A DNA stretch of 24,840 nucleotides from positions 1-24,840 of the forward strand of contig JAFVPA010000057.1 of NCBI GenBank assembly GCA_017505505.1, read 5' to 3'. Position 1 is the first letter of the stretch, and the number at the start of each line of letters is the position of its first letter. The notes beneath the pieces are model-generated. The model made no database searches, had not been told where the DNA came from, and saw only the letters and a list, made by a program, of their open reading frames with translations. The DNA is from Oscillospiraceae bacterium (lineage in GTDB: Bacteria > Bacillota_A > Clostridia > Oscillospirales > Oscillospiraceae). The position numbers were made by a program, and so were the translations under genes. This document shows, piece after piece, positions 6,334-14,272 of this stretch.

Positions 6334-6800
6334 GGATAGGACACGGATATGATGTGCACCGCCTGGTGGAAGACCGGGACCTGATCCTGGGCGGCGTGAA
6401 GATCGAGTATGAAAAGGGTCTGCTGGGCCACAGTGATGCGGATGTGCTGCTCCATGCGGTTTCCGATGCCCTGCTGGGCGCGGCAGGATTGGGAGACATT
6501 GGCAAGCATTTCCCGGATACAGACCCCAAATACAAGGGGGCGGATTCTCTTCTGCTGCTGAAAGTTGTAGCAGAGCGGGTCCGGGAGGCAGGCTACCGGG
6601 TCAGCAACATCGATGTGACCATGATCGCCCAGAAACCGAAACTGAAGGATCATATCCCGCAAATGGTTTTGAACATTGCCGGGGCGGTCGGAATCGAGCC
6701 CGGCCGGGTGAATGTGAAGGCGACTACGGAGGAAAAGCTGGGCTTCACCGGAACCGGGGAAGGTATGTCCTGCCATGCGGTGTGCCTGCTGGAGGAATAA
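6330..6800 (+). CDS. ispF: 2-C-methyl-D-erythritol 2,4-cyclodiphosphate synthase
   Basis: IspF is the trimeric, metal-dependent enzyme that converts CDP-ME 2-phosphate to the cyclic diphosphate MEcPP, with release of CMP. The 156-residue length is standard. Metal ligands are present: Asp8 and His10 in GHGYDVHRL and His42 in [17 protein letters not shown]. Other family motifs are [11 protein letters not shown] and, near the C-terminus, [17 protein letters not shown]. It shares ATGA (6330-6333) with the ispD stop. ispD and ispF are separate genes here; ispE is not in the window. A repeat and a hairpin terminator follow. Confidence 0.98.
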   Translation: MRIGHGYDVHRLVEDRDLILGGVKIEYEKGLLGHSDADVLLHAVSDALLGAAGLGDIGKHFPDTDPKYKGADSLLLLKVVAERVREAGYRVSNIDVTMIAQKPKLKDHIPQMVLNIAGAVGIEPGRVNVKATTEEKLGFTGTGEGMSCHAVCLLEE

Positions 6801-6821
6801 CAGCAGTTGATAGTGAGATCC

Positions 6822-6933
6822 TGTCATCCCGAGCGAACATCGTGAGTCGAGGGATCTACGCACGGAATATCTGCAATGCAGTACCGTAAGTGCGTAGATC
6901 CCTCGACTTCGTTTCACTTCGCTCGGGATGACA
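6822..6933. repeat. MITE-like inverted repeat with TGTCATCCCGAGCGA ends
   Basis: A near-perfect inverted repeat: arms 6822-6863 and 6890-6933 (42 and 44 bases) share TGTCATCCCGAGCGA at the ends and CGAGGGATCTACGCAC inside, with a 26-base centre. There is no open frame of note. The size and terminal repeats resemble non-autonomous mobile elements. Its ends are similar to those of the element at 17218-17303. As RNA it would form a very stable hairpin just downstream of ispF. Confidence 0.8.
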
Positions 6934-6934
6934 T

Positions 6935-6968
6935 ACGGGAGAGGCCATTATGACCTCTCCCGTGTTTT
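6935..6968 (+). terminator. Terminator of the murD-ispD-ispF operon
   Basis: A 10-bp perfect stem (6935-6944 ACGGGAGAGG with 6954-6963) with a 9-base loop is followed on the plus strand by GTTTTGT. The kinase gene on the other strand ends at 6978, so this sits between convergent units. There is no T tract on the minus strand. Confidence 0.65.
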
Positions 6969-6977
6969 GTATGCTGC

Positions 6978-8066
6978 TTATCTCTTAATGTCGAAATTCT
7001 GGTTCATGATCTCCCGGATAGTGCGGGCATCGTCGGTGATGTTGGCGTCACCATGGATGGTGTGCTTGATGACGGAGCTGGCCACGGCGAAGTTCACGAT
7101 GTCCATGGGCTTATAATTGCGCATCATGGCGTAGATCAGACCGGAAGCGAAGGCATCACCGCCGCCGACGCGGTCCAGAATGTTGAAGGTGAAGAGCTTA
7201 CTTTCGAAGGTATGTCCCTGGTACCACATAAAGGCCTTCAGACTGTTCTGAGAGCCGGAGTGGGCATAGCGCACATGGCGGGCGATACACTGGATGTTGG
7301 GATAGCGCTCGATGAAGTGCTGGAACACCTCGTCCTGCTGCTCATAGCTGGGCTGCAGGGGGATGCCGTCCTTCCAGTCACCCTTGCTATGGTCGTTCTC
7401 GTCCTTCCACAGGTGGTAGGGTTCAATGCCCAGCAGTACGTCCACATAGGGCAGGCACATGGTGCAGTAATCCCGGGCCTGCTCCCAGGTCCACAGCTTG
7501 GAGCGGAAGTTGCCATCGTAGCTGGTGGTGATGCCCATTTCCTTGGCTACCTTCAGGCAGTTCAGGATGAAATCGGCGCAGGTCTGGTTCAGAGCGGGGG
7601 TGATGCCGGACACATGCAGCCAGGTGTAGCCCTCCAGCAGCGCGTGGATATCTACCTTGCTCAGGTCATATTCGGTGATGGCGGAGTGCTTGCGGTCATA
7701 GGTGACCTTGGATGCACGAATACCGTAGCCGGTTTCCAGATAGTAGGTACCCAAACGGTGGGTAGGAGTTTCCTCGGGAGTGGAAAGAATGACGGGCGTA
7801 CAGTGGACATCGTTGGAGCGGAGCATACGGACGGCACTCTTGCCGATGGAGTTGTTGGGTACCACGGTGAAGAAGGTGGAATCGATGCCCAGGTTGGCCA
7901 GAGCCAGGGCGATATTGGCTTCGGAGCCGCCATAGGTGGCCTCGAATTCATTGGCCATACGGATCTTCTGGTAGTTGGGAGGGGTCAGGCGGAGCATGAT
8001 CTCGCCGATGGTGATGAACTTATGATTGCTCTTGGGATGGGTCATCAAAGGGTTGTGGTGTTCCAT
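6978..8066 (-). CDS. PfkB-family sugar kinase, 2-keto-3-deoxygluconate kinase type
   Basis: A 362-residue ribokinase/PfkB-family enzyme that phosphorylates a sugar or sugar acid with ATP. The N-terminal part has TIGEIMLRLTPP and the first PfkB signature GGSEANIALALANLG; the C-terminal part has the second signature DRVGGGDAFASGLIYAM with the probable catalytic base Asp304. The GEIMLRL start and DRVGGGDAF resemble KDG kinases (KdgK) more than fructokinases, so 2-dehydro-3-deoxygluconate is the likely substrate, but no pectin or uronate genes are nearby to confirm it. The ATG at 8066 follows AAGGAGG at ideal spacing; the open frame extends 20 codons further without support. It is a single gene with its own promoter. 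Confidence 0.88.
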   Translation of the reverse strand: MEHHNPLMTHPKSNHKFITIGEIMLRLTPPNYQKIRMANEFEATYGGSEANIALALANLGIDSTFFTVVPNNSIGKSAVRMLRSNDVHCTPVILSTPEETPTHRLGTYYLETGYGIRASKVTYDRKHSAITEYDLSKVDIHALLEGYTWLHVSGITPALNQTCADFILNCLKVAKEMGITTSYDGNFRSKLWTWEQARDYCTMCLPYVDVLLGIEPYHLWKDENDHSKGDWKDGIPLQPSYEQQDEVFQHFIERYPNIQCIARHVRYAHSGSQNSLKAFMWYQGHTFESKLFTFNILDRVGGGDAFASGLIYAMMRNYKPMDIVNFAVASSVIKHTIHGDANITDDARTIREIMNQNFDIKR

Positions 8067-8097
8067 GGTGTGCCTCCTTAATTTTTCTATTATATGT

Positions 8098-8126
8098 ATT
8101 ATAAGTGATGGGGTTGTGCAATTCAA
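8098..8126 (-). promoter_or_regulatory. Promoter of the sugar kinase gene
   Basis: On the minus strand TTGAAT (8121-8126), 17 bases and a consensus TATAAT (8098-8103) lie about 30 bases upstream of the kinase start at 8066. I saw no clear operator palindrome over it. Confidence 0.8.
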
Positions 8127-8279
8127 TAGGGAAAAGAGAGAAAAAAGAATTTATTTTTGTGCACATCGTCACGCAAACATTGACCTATGCGGCATAATCG
8201 TTCCTCTTTGAAAGGGTGTGCGGTGAAAAAGTCACTTTTTCGACTTCCCGGGCATAGATTGTGCCGGGAGGTTTTGCGT

Positions 8280-8534
8280 ATGAGATCTTATTATATCACC
8301 TTTCGGTCTGTGACCTTTGCCCAGCGGGGAGAACGGGTTCTGGAAGAGAACCGTATCCGGTGTGCACTGCTGCGGACACCCCGGTGGATGGAGGAACAGG
8401 GCTGCGGCTATGCCCTGAAAGTTTGGACAAAGGATATCGACCCGGTCGTGGCCCTGCTGAAAGAGAACCGGGTGCAGCTGCGCCGTCTGTATGTGCAGCG
8501 GGAAGGCGGCCTTCTGGAGGAGATCACACTATGA
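8280..8534 (+). CDS. DUF3343 protein, putative Se/S carrier-like
   Basis: An 84-residue protein of the DUF3343 (putative Se/S carrier-like) family. It has the small beta-alpha-beta form of the family, starting YYITFRSVTFAQRGERVLEE and containing RTPRWMEEQGCGYALKV. Cys42 in QGCGYA is the likely sulfur- or selenium-carrying residue. The ATG at 8280 has GGGAGG (8266-8271) at good spacing; earlier in-frame ATGs lack one. It overlaps the next gene by ATGA (8531-8534). In the family such proteins sit next to class V aminotransferases of the cysteine desulfurase type and sometimes near selD, so it may accept persulfide or selenide from its neighbour. That role is inference. Confidence 0.82.
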   Translation: MRSYYITFRSVTFAQRGERVLEENRIRCALLRTPRWMEEQGCGYALKVWTKDIDPVVALLKENRVQLRRLYVQREGGLLEEITL

Positions 8535-9637
8535 TCTATCTGGACAATGGCGCCACATCCTTCCGCAAGCCCGGGACCGTATACCGGGCGGTGGAAAACG
8601 CAATGCGGACCTGCGCCAATCCGGGGCGGGGTGGGTATGGGGCCGCCATGGCGGCCTCCCGCACCGTGTATGCCTGTCGGGATGAGGCGGCAAAGTTGTT
8701 TTCCTGCAAACCGGAACAGGTAGCGCTGACAATGAACTGCACCCACGGTCTGAATATAGCCATCCGTTCGCTGGTAAAGCCGGGAGGAAGGGTAGTGGTA
8801 TCCGGTTTTGAACACAATGCCGTGACACGTCCCCTTCATGCACTGGGAGCGGAGATCAGGATAGCGGGAAGAAGGCTTTTTGACTGGGAAGATACCCTGG
8901 AACAGTTTGACCGGAACCTGAAAGGGGCGGATGTGGCAGTCTTTACCCATGTGTCCAATGTGTTTGGGTATATTTTGCCGGTGGAAGAGATGGCGGCCCT
9001 GTGCCGAAGACGGGGTGTCCCGTTCATTCTGGATGGTGCTCAGTCCGCGGGGGTGCTGGATATCAATATGGAGAAGCTGGGGGCGGCTTTCATTGCCATG
9101 CCGGGGCATAAGGGCTTGCTTGGCCCACAGGGGACCGGGCTGCTGCTGTGCGCCGATGGAGCGGAGCCGTTGCTCTATGGCGGAACCGGAAGTGCCTCCA
9201 TTCAGCAGGAAATGCCGCAGGAACTGCCGGAGCGGCTGGAAGCCGGGACCTTGAATGTGCCGGGCTATGCAGGGCTGACGGAAGGACTGCGGTATCTGAA
9301 CCGCCGGGGGGTATACACCGTTTTCCGGGCAGAGCATACCCAGCTGAAACGCTGCGTGGCCGGACTGAAAAGGCTGGGAATGCGGGTGTTCACGGGAGAG
9401 CATCAGGGGGGCACCGTGTCGTTCCTTTGCGGGATGGACTGTGAGGAGGCAGCCAGGTTTTTGGCCCGGCAGGGGATCGCGGTCCGGGCCGGACTACACT
9501 GCGCACCTTATGCCCATGAAAGTGCGGGAACACTGGAAACCGGGACCATCCGGGTCAGCTTCGGATATGACGCATTTGATGGGCAAACGGATGCCTTTCT
9601 CCGGGCCGCATCCAAATTGCCACGGTTTTCATCCTAA
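8531..9637 (+). CDS. Class V aminotransferase, cysteine desulfurase-like
   Basis: A 368-residue PLP-dependent enzyme of the NifS/SufS superfamily, which would release sulfur (or selenium) from cysteine (or selenocysteine). It begins with MIYLDNGATSFRKP, typical of the superfamily. Lys194 in PGHKGLLGPQGTG should bind PLP, DGAQSAGV holds the cofactor-contacting Asp, and Cys324 in RAGLHCAPYAH is at the position of the catalytic cysteine. TGTIRVSFGYD is the usual C-terminal motif. I chose the ATG at 8531, which overlaps the DUF3343 stop; an open frame extends upstream to 8261 but only as an antiphase reading of DUF3343. It resembles the subgroup linked with DUF3343 and not IscS. No iscU or suf genes are nearby. 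Confidence 0.88.
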   Translation: MIYLDNGATSFRKPGTVYRAVENAMRTCANPGRGGYGAAMAASRTVYACRDEAAKLFSCKPEQVALTMNCTHGLNIAIRSLVKPGGRVVVSGFEHNAVTRPLHALGAEIRIAGRRLFDWEDTLEQFDRNLKGADVAVFTHVSNVFGYILPVEEMAALCRRRGVPFILDGAQSAGVLDINMEKLGAAFIAMPGHKGLLGPQGTGLLLCADGAEPLLYGGTGSASIQQEMPQELPERLEAGTLNVPGYAGLTEGLRYLNRRGVYTVFRAEHTQLKRCVAGLKRLGMRVFTGEHQGGTVSFLCGMDCEEAARFLARQGIAVRAGLHCAPYAHESAGTLETGTIRVSFGYDAFDGQTDAFLRAASKLPRFSS

Positions 9638-9656
9638 AATTTTTACGAAATGTCTA

Positions 9657-9685
9657 TTGCCATTGTTCGTTCAATCCGCTATAAT
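9657..9685 (+). promoter_or_regulatory. Promoter of the cdaA operon
   Basis: TTGCCA (9657-9662), 17 bases, consensus TATAAT (9680-9685), 20 bases after the aminotransferase stop. Transcription from about 9692 gives a leader of about 70 bases. There is no terminator between the aminotransferase and this promoter, so some readthrough is possible. Confidence 0.8.
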
Positions 9686-9762
9686 AGATTGGATAATAGG
9701 TAAGTATACGATAGCGTACTATGCGCTGCCGCAGAGTTGACATAAAAGGGGATTGAGCGACG

Positions 9763-10632
9763 ATGGCATACATTCAGGAATTCTTATCTACTGTGCAGAA
9801 AATGCAATGGAGCGACTATCTGGATATCCTTGTGGTAGCTTTCCTGGTTTACAGGATGCTGCCCCTGTTCCGCACCCCTTACATCATGCGTATCGCCAGA
9901 ACGGTGATCGCCCTGATCCTGGTGACATGGGTAACAGACATCATGCGCCTGCATACCATCAACTGGATCCTGAACCAGGTGCTGGCCATCGGTCTTCTGG
10001 CCTTCGTGGTGCTGTTCCAGCCGGAGCTGCGCCGGATGCTGGACCATATCAGCAACATGGAGCTGAGCCGCCTGTTCGGCAGCACCAGACCTGTTCAGGA
10101 AATGGAGCATGTCATCAGCCAGACTGTCATGGCCTGCGAGGTCATGAGCCGGGAAAAGATCGGTGCCCTGATCGTCTTTGCCCGGGACCAGCGGCTGGAT
10201 GAGTATTTCAAGACTGGCACCCAGATCGATGCCCAGGTTTCCGAGCAGCTGCTGCGGAATATTTTCTTCAAGAACTCTCCCCTTCATGACGGCGCTATGA
10301 TCATCCGGGACGGTCGTGTGGCTGCTGCTGCCTGCGTGCTGCCTCTGTCTGACAGCCACCGTCTCAGTGCGGACCTGGGTACCCGGCATCGGGCCGGTGT
10401 GGGTATGAGCGAAGCCAGCGATGCGGTGGTAGTCATTGTTTCCGAAGAGAATGGTGCCATTTCTGTGGCCTCCGGCGGCATGCTCAAGCGTCATCTGGCG
10501 CCCCAGACCCTGGAAAAGCTGCTGCGTAACGAGCTTTGCCCGGATGCGGATGTGGATCAGGACCTGAATCCTGCGGTCCAGGTTCTGAAGAAGATCACCA
10601 AGAAGAAGGGAGACAACGGCTATGAGAAATAA
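9763..10632 (+). CDS. cdaA: Diadenylate cyclase CdaA
   Basis: CdaA makes cyclic di-AMP from two ATP at the membrane; c-di-AMP controls potassium and osmolyte transport and cell-wall balance. The 289-residue protein has about three N-terminal membrane segments (roughly residues 20-85, including ILVVAFLVYRML and LAIGLLAFVVLFQPELRRML) and then the DAC domain, with the catalytic DGA motif at Asp176-Ala178 (LHDGAMIIRDG) and the GTRHR motif with Arg208-His209-Arg210. Both motifs are intact, so it should be active. The start ATG at 9763 has AGGGG about 12 bases upstream. It overlaps cdaR by 11 bases, the usual Firmicutes pairing; glmM, often next in the operon, is absent here. Confidence 0.97.
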   Translation: MAYIQEFLSTVQKMQWSDYLDILVVAFLVYRMLPLFRTPYIMRIARTVIALILVTWVTDIMRLHTINWILNQVLAIGLLAFVVLFQPELRRMLDHISNMELSRLFGSTRPVQEMEHVISQTVMACEVMSREKIGALIVFARDQRLDEYFKTGTQIDAQVSEQLLRNIFFKNSPLHDGAMIIRDGRVAAAACVLPLSDSHRLSADLGTRHRAGVGMSEASDAVVVIVSEENGAISVASGGMLKRHLAPQTLEKLLRNELCPDADVDQDLNPAVQVLKKITKKKGDNGYEK

Positions 10633-11863
10633 CAAGCTCTATTCCATCATCCTCTCCGTTGTAGTCGCCTTTGGCCTGTGGTGGTATGTGGTTAACAACG
10701 TCAGTGAGCAGACGGACTGGACCTTCTACAATATTCCCGTTGTCCGGGAAGGAGAAAACGTTCTGAACGAACGGAACCTGATGGTCACGGACATTTCCAC
10801 CAATACGGTATCCCTGACCCTGTTTGGTGCCCGGGATGATCTGAATGATGTGGACAACAGCAATACCAGCGTGAAAATCAATCTGGGTGCTATTAATGAG
10901 CCCGGTAAGATCGCCCTGCCTTATACCCCCTCCTATCCCGGGGATGTGGGGGCCAATGCCTTTGAGATCAAGGACAAGAACCCGGCTGAGATCTACGTCA
11001 GTGTGGATTACCGTCGGTCTTTTGAGATCCCTGTCCGGGTCAAGTGGACAGGCACCCGTTCGGAAGACTATATTTATGATACCGAAAATGTCGTGCTGGA
11101 TTATCCTGCCATTACTATTACCGGACCGGCGGCTGTGGCGGATCAGATCAACCATGCGGAAGTGGAAGTGGATCTGACTGACCGGGTGGAATCCTTCAGC
11201 GAGAGCTTCCGCTATACCCTGTGCGATGTAGACAATAATGCTGTGGATGCGGCCCAGATCACCACCAGCGTGGAAGAGGTCCGGCTGAGTGCCCAGATCC
11301 AGCGGATCAAGGACGTGAAGCTTGTGGCCGATGTGGTATACGGCGGCGGTGCCACCAGGCAGAATACCAAGGTGGAGATCAAGCCGAACACCATCCGTGT
11401 ATCTGGCGGTGAAGCCGTGCTGGCTGAGCTGGGTGACACCTACACGGTGTGTACCATCCATCTGGCCGAGATCGAGCGTTCCACCAACGACGGACTGAAA
11501 TACACCATTACCCTGCCTGAAGGTGTGACCAACCAGACAGGCGTGTCTGAGGTGTTGGTCTCCGTTCGGTTTACGGGACTGAAAACTAAGGAATTTGTGA
11601 TCGAGAATTTTGAGATTACCAATGTACCTGAGGGTATGACTGCGGAGATCATCAATGCCAATCTGACCATCAAGGTCCGCGGACCTGAGGAGGAGATCTC
11701 AAAGCTGGATGATCGGGACATTACCGCAGTGGTGGATTTCTCCAATGCGGAGGTAGGCACCGCGACCTATAAGGCCAATATTGTCATCAGCGACAAATAC
11801 CCCAATGTGGGTGCATTGAAGACAAACTCTGTATCGGCAACGGTGCAGGCATCGGAGGAATGA
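10622..11863 (+). CDS. cdaR: YbbR-domain regulator of CdaA
   Basis: CdaR is the membrane-anchored, extracytoplasmic partner that modulates CdaA. The 413-residue protein has one N-terminal membrane segment (LYSIILSVVVAFGLWWYVV, residues about 6-24) and then repeated beta-rich YbbR domains, about four by length, each with a pattern like IPVRVKWTG...DYIYDTENV...ITITGPAAVADQINHAEVEVDL. It starts inside the last codons of cdaA (11-base overlap), consistent with coupled, balanced expression. The C-terminal repeat ends in a short tail (SVSATVQASEE) with no second membrane segment. Confidence 0.93.
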   Translation: MRNNKLYSIILSVVVAFGLWWYVVNNVSEQTDWTFYNIPVVREGENVLNERNLMVTDISTNTVSLTLFGARDDLNDVDNSNTSVKINLGAINEPGKIALPYTPSYPGDVGANAFEIKDKNPAEIYVSVDYRRSFEIPVRVKWTGTRSEDYIYDTENVVLDYPAITITGPAAVADQINHAEVEVDLTDRVESFSESFRYTLCDVDNNAVDAAQITTSVEEVRLSAQIQRIKDVKLVADVVYGGGATRQNTKVEIKPNTIRVSGGEAVLAELGDTYTVCTIHLAEIERSTNDGLKYTITLPEGVTNQTGVSEVLVSVRFTGLKTKEFVIENFEITNVPEGMTAEIINANLTIKVRGPEEEISKLDDRDITAVVDFSNAEVGTATYKANIVISDKYPNVGALKTNSVSATVQASEE

Positions 11864-11864
11864 C

Positions 11865-12314
11865 ATGGAGCAGCTGGTTAGAGTAAAAGAATCCCATCCC
11901 AACGGAACAGCTACGGTACTGCTGGTCCGGGAAAGTGCCTGCTCCGGCGACTGCCATAAGTGCTCCGGCTGCGGCGCGGCCAAGGAGACCATGGTCTTTG
12001 ACGCGGCCAACCCCATCGGTGCCCGGAGAGGGGATCTGGTAAAGGTGGAGTCTGCTACAGGTCCTCTGATGAAGGCTGCTGTGGTACTGTATGTGATTCC
12101 TCTGGTGCTGTTCTTCCTGGGGTATTATCTGGGCACGCTGCCCGGAAACTTCGGTGCCCTGGGCGGCTGCCTGGGCTTCGTTCTGGGTGTTGTGATCGTG
12201 GTGGTCTATGACCGCACCGTGGTCAAAAAATCCAACTTGGGTTATACCATCACCGCTTTTGCCGGTGACGCGATTATTCAAAATATGAGAAAAGAGGGTC
12301 ATAACCATGGTTAA
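11865..12314 (+). CDS. rseC: RseC/SoxR-reducing-system family membrane protein
   Basis: A 149-residue protein of the RseC family. It has an N-terminal domain with a four-cysteine cluster motif, CSGDCHKCSGCG (Cys26, Cys30, Cys33, Cys36), then two membrane segments (about residues 71-90 and 95-116) and a short basic cytoplasmic tail. In Proteobacteria RseC works with Rsx/Rnf in SoxR reduction or sigma-E control; in Clostridia the role is unclear and no rnf genes are in the window. The cysteines may bind a metal or Fe-S cluster or sense redox state (inference). It starts one base after the cdaR stop and overlaps yicC by 8 bases, so it is firmly in the operon. Confidence 0.85.
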   Translation: MEQLVRVKESHPNGTATVLLVRESACSGDCHKCSGCGAAKETMVFDAANPIGARRGDLVKVESATGPLMKAAVVLYVIPLVLFFLGYYLGTLPGNFGALGGCLGFVLGVVIVVVYDRTVVKKSNLGYTITAFAGDAIIQNMRKEGHNHG

Positions 12315-13185
12315 AAGCATGACCGGCTACGGCCGGGCCGTGGAGACGGTGAACGGAAGAGAGTTCACTGTGGAGCTGCGCTCCGTCAATAACCGCTATC
12401 TGGACTGCTCCGTCAAGCTGCCTCGCAGCCTGTCCTTTGCGGAGGAAGCGGTTAAGCAGGCGGTAAAGGCTACCATTTCCCGTGGTAAGGTGGATGTGTT
12501 TATCTCCGTTCATTCCGAGGGCGCGGCCGATGTGAAGGTCACCCTGAACGCCGCCATGGTGGAAGGGTATCTCGCTGCCATGAAGCAGATGGTCACGGAC
12601 TATGGTGTGCAGGACGATATCAGCGTATCCCTGCTGTCCCGGATGAATGAGGTATTTACCGTGGAAAAGCCTGAGGTTGACGAGGAACAGCTTATGGCGG
12701 ACCTGATGAGTGTGGTTTCCAAGGCGCTGGCGGCTTACGATGCCATGCGCGCTACGGAAGGCAAGGCCCTGGAAAATGACCTGCGCAGCCGGGGAAATAC
12801 CATCCGGGAACTGGTATCCCAGGTGGAAGCCGGCAATGGCCAGACTGTTATCGACTACCGTACCCGCCTGTACAACAAGCTGAAAGAAGTGCTGGCAAAC
12901 ACCACCATCGATGAAAGCCGCATCCTGACGGAGGCCGCCATCTTTGCGGATAAGGTTGCCGTGGATGAAGAGACCGTCCGCCTGCGCAGTCATCTGGATC
13001 AGATGGATACCATGCTGACCAATGGCGGAGCGATCGGCCGGAAGCTGGATTTCCTGCTGCAGGAAATGAACCGGGAATCCAATACCATCGGCTCCAAGTG
13101 TACCGATGTGCGGCTGGCCCGGATCGTGGTGGACATCAAGGCCGAACTGGAAAAGATCCGGGAACAGACTCAGAATATCGAGTAA
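12307..13185 (+). CDS. yicC: YicC-family endoribonuclease
   Basis: A 292-residue YicC-family protein, shown in other bacteria to be an endoribonuclease involved in RNA turnover. It has the characteristic N-terminus MVKSMTGYGRA and VELRSVNNRYLD, and the C-terminal domain (former DUF1732) ending in GRKLDFLLQEMNRESNTIGSK and KAELEKIREQTQNIE, which is the standard family ending. Full family length. The ATG at 12307 lies inside the end of the rseC-like gene, with GAGGGT as ribosome site. In Firmicutes yicC normally precedes remA, gmk and rpoZ, exactly as here. Confidence 0.95.
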   Translation: MVKSMTGYGRAVETVNGREFTVELRSVNNRYLDCSVKLPRSLSFAEEAVKQAVKATISRGKVDVFISVHSEGAADVKVTLNAAMVEGYLAAMKQMVTDYGVQDDISVSLLSRMNEVFTVEKPEVDEEQLMADLMSVVSKALAAYDAMRATEGKALENDLRSRGNTIRELVSQVEAGNGQTVIDYRTRLYNKLKEVLANTTIDESRILTEAAIFADKVAVDEETVRLRSHLDQMDTMLTNGGAIGRKLDFLLQEMNRESNTIGSKCTDVRLARIVVDIKAELEKIREQTQNIE

Positions 13186-13204
13186 GCGGCTTTTGAGGTA
13201 ATAT

Positions 13205-13468
13205 ATGAAGCTGATCAATATAGGCTTTGGCAGTATGGTGGCGGCGAACCGGCTGCTGGCCATCGTGGCCCCGGATTCCGCGCCCATCAAGCGTGTGATC
13301 CAGGAGGCCCGTGACCGGGGTATGCTGATCGATGCCTCCTACGGACGAAAGACCAAGGCCGTTATTCTGATGGATACGGACCATGTGATCCTGTCCGCCA
13401 TCCCCACCGAGACCATTTCCGCCCGGTGGCTGGACAGGCAGGAGATAAGTGAGGAGGAAGCCGAATGA
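13205..13468 (+). CDS. remA: RemA/DUF370 family DNA-binding regulator
   Basis: An 87-residue protein of the RemA (extracellular matrix regulatory, DUF370) family. In Bacillus subtilis RemA is an oligomeric DNA-binding activator of biofilm matrix and osmoprotection genes. Family features are [26 protein letters not shown], the [12 protein letters not shown] segment with basic residues for DNA contact, and TISARWLDR. The ATG at 13205 has GAGGTAAT before it. It shares ATGA (13465-13468) with gmk. The regulon here cannot be read from the window. Confidence 0.95.
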   Translation: MKLINIGFGSMVAANRLLAIVAPDSAPIKRVIQEARDRGMLIDASYGRKTKAVILMDTDHVILSAIPTETISARWLDRQEISEEEAE

Positions 13469-14013
13469 GCAAAGGCAAGCTTGTTGTGATTTCCGGTGCG
13501 TCCGGTGTTGGAAAGGGTACCGTTTTGGGTATCATGATGGGAAAGCGGGAAGACCTGCGTTTTTCTGTTTCCGCAACAACCCGCCCCCCCAGACCCAATG
13601 AGGTGGATGGGACCCATTATTACTTTGTCACAAAGGAGCGCTTCGAGGAGATGATCGCCGCCGGTGACATGCTGGAATACAGCGCCCATAACGCAAACTA
13701 CTACGGAACCCCCCGGGCTCAGGCGGAAGAGAAAATGAAGTCCGGCAGCGTCCTGCTGGACATCGAACCCAACGGTGCCCGGCAGGTAAAGGATGCCGCG
13801 CCGGAAGCCGTCCTGGTGTTTATCATGCCTCCCTCTATGGAGGAGCTGGAGCGGCGGCTCCGGGGCCGGGGTGATACCCCGGAGGATCAGATCGCCATGC
13901 GTCTGGAACGGGCTCTTTGGGAAATGGAACAGCGGCATTGGTATGACCATGTGGTGGTCAATGACGATGCGGAGCGCTGTGCCGATGAAATTTTGAAACT
14001 CATTGCCGAATAA
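13465..14013 (+). CDS. gmk: Guanylate kinase
   Basis: Gmk phosphorylates GMP (and dGMP) to the diphosphate with ATP. The 182-residue protein has the P-loop GASGVGKG (residues 11-18), the GMP-binding [20 protein letters not shown] segment, the GTPRAQAEE region and the lid [18 protein letters not shown]. The length is slightly under the common 200 residues, with a short C-terminal helix, and it looks complete. It overlaps remA by four bases and is followed after 30 bases by rpoZ, the conserved Firmicutes order. In this phylum Gmk is a known (p)ppGpp target. Confidence 0.97.
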   Translation: MSKGKLVVISGASGVGKGTVLGIMMGKREDLRFSVSATTRPPRPNEVDGTHYYFVTKERFEEMIAAGDMLEYSAHNANYYGTPRAQAEEKMKSGSVLLDIEPNGARQVKDAAPEAVLVFIMPPSMEELERRLRGRGDTPEDQIAMRLERALWEMEQRHWYDHVVVNDDAERCADEILKLIAE

Positions 14014-14043
14014 GGCAGAACTTATATTTGGAGGAATTTGAGT

Positions 14044-14250
14044 ATGCTGTACCCCCCTGTTGCTGATTTGCTGAAGAATGTGGATAGCCGTTACCTGCTG
14101 GTGAACGTGGTGGCCCACCGGGCCCGCCAGATCGCTGCCGAGGCTGAGGCTTTCCAGGAAGAGCTGCCCGAAAAGCCCGTTACCCTGGCTATCCAGGAAG
14201 TGGCCGACGGCCTGCTGTCCGGCTCTGTGAAGGACGAGTATAAGAACTGA
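14044..14250 (+). CDS. rpoZ: RNA polymerase omega subunit
   Basis: The 68-residue omega subunit aids assembly and stability of RNA polymerase. It shows MLYPPVADLLKNVDSRYLLVNVVAHRARQIA, matching the conserved N-terminal region with the R-Y-x-L-V and A-x-R-A-R-Q-I motifs, and KPVTLAIQEVADG. I place the start at the ATG at 14044, nine bases after GGAGG (14030-14034). The in-frame TTG at 14038 is too close to that site. Confidence 0.93.
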   Translation: MLYPPVADLLKNVDSRYLLVNVVAHRARQIAAEAEAFQEELPEKPVTLAIQEVADGLLSGSVKDEYKN

Positions 14251-14272
14251 TTTTACGCAAGGAGGGGCTTCT

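Noticed and set aside
7053..8081. Plus-strand open frame of 342 codons across the sugar kinase
   Set aside because: The minus-strand frame has both PfkB signatures, a promoter and a strong ribosome site; this frame has none.
8261..8530. 90-codon N-terminal extension of the class V aminotransferase
   Set aside because: It is an out-of-frame reading of the DUF3343 gene; the enzyme family begins at the MIYLDNGATS region and the ATG at 8531 overlaps the upstream stop in the usual way.
9686..9762. Riboswitch (for example a c-di-AMP ydaO type) in the cdaA leader
   Set aside because: At about 70 bases the leader is too short for that class and I could not see its conserved parts; only a weak hairpin near AGTATACG/CGTACT is visible.
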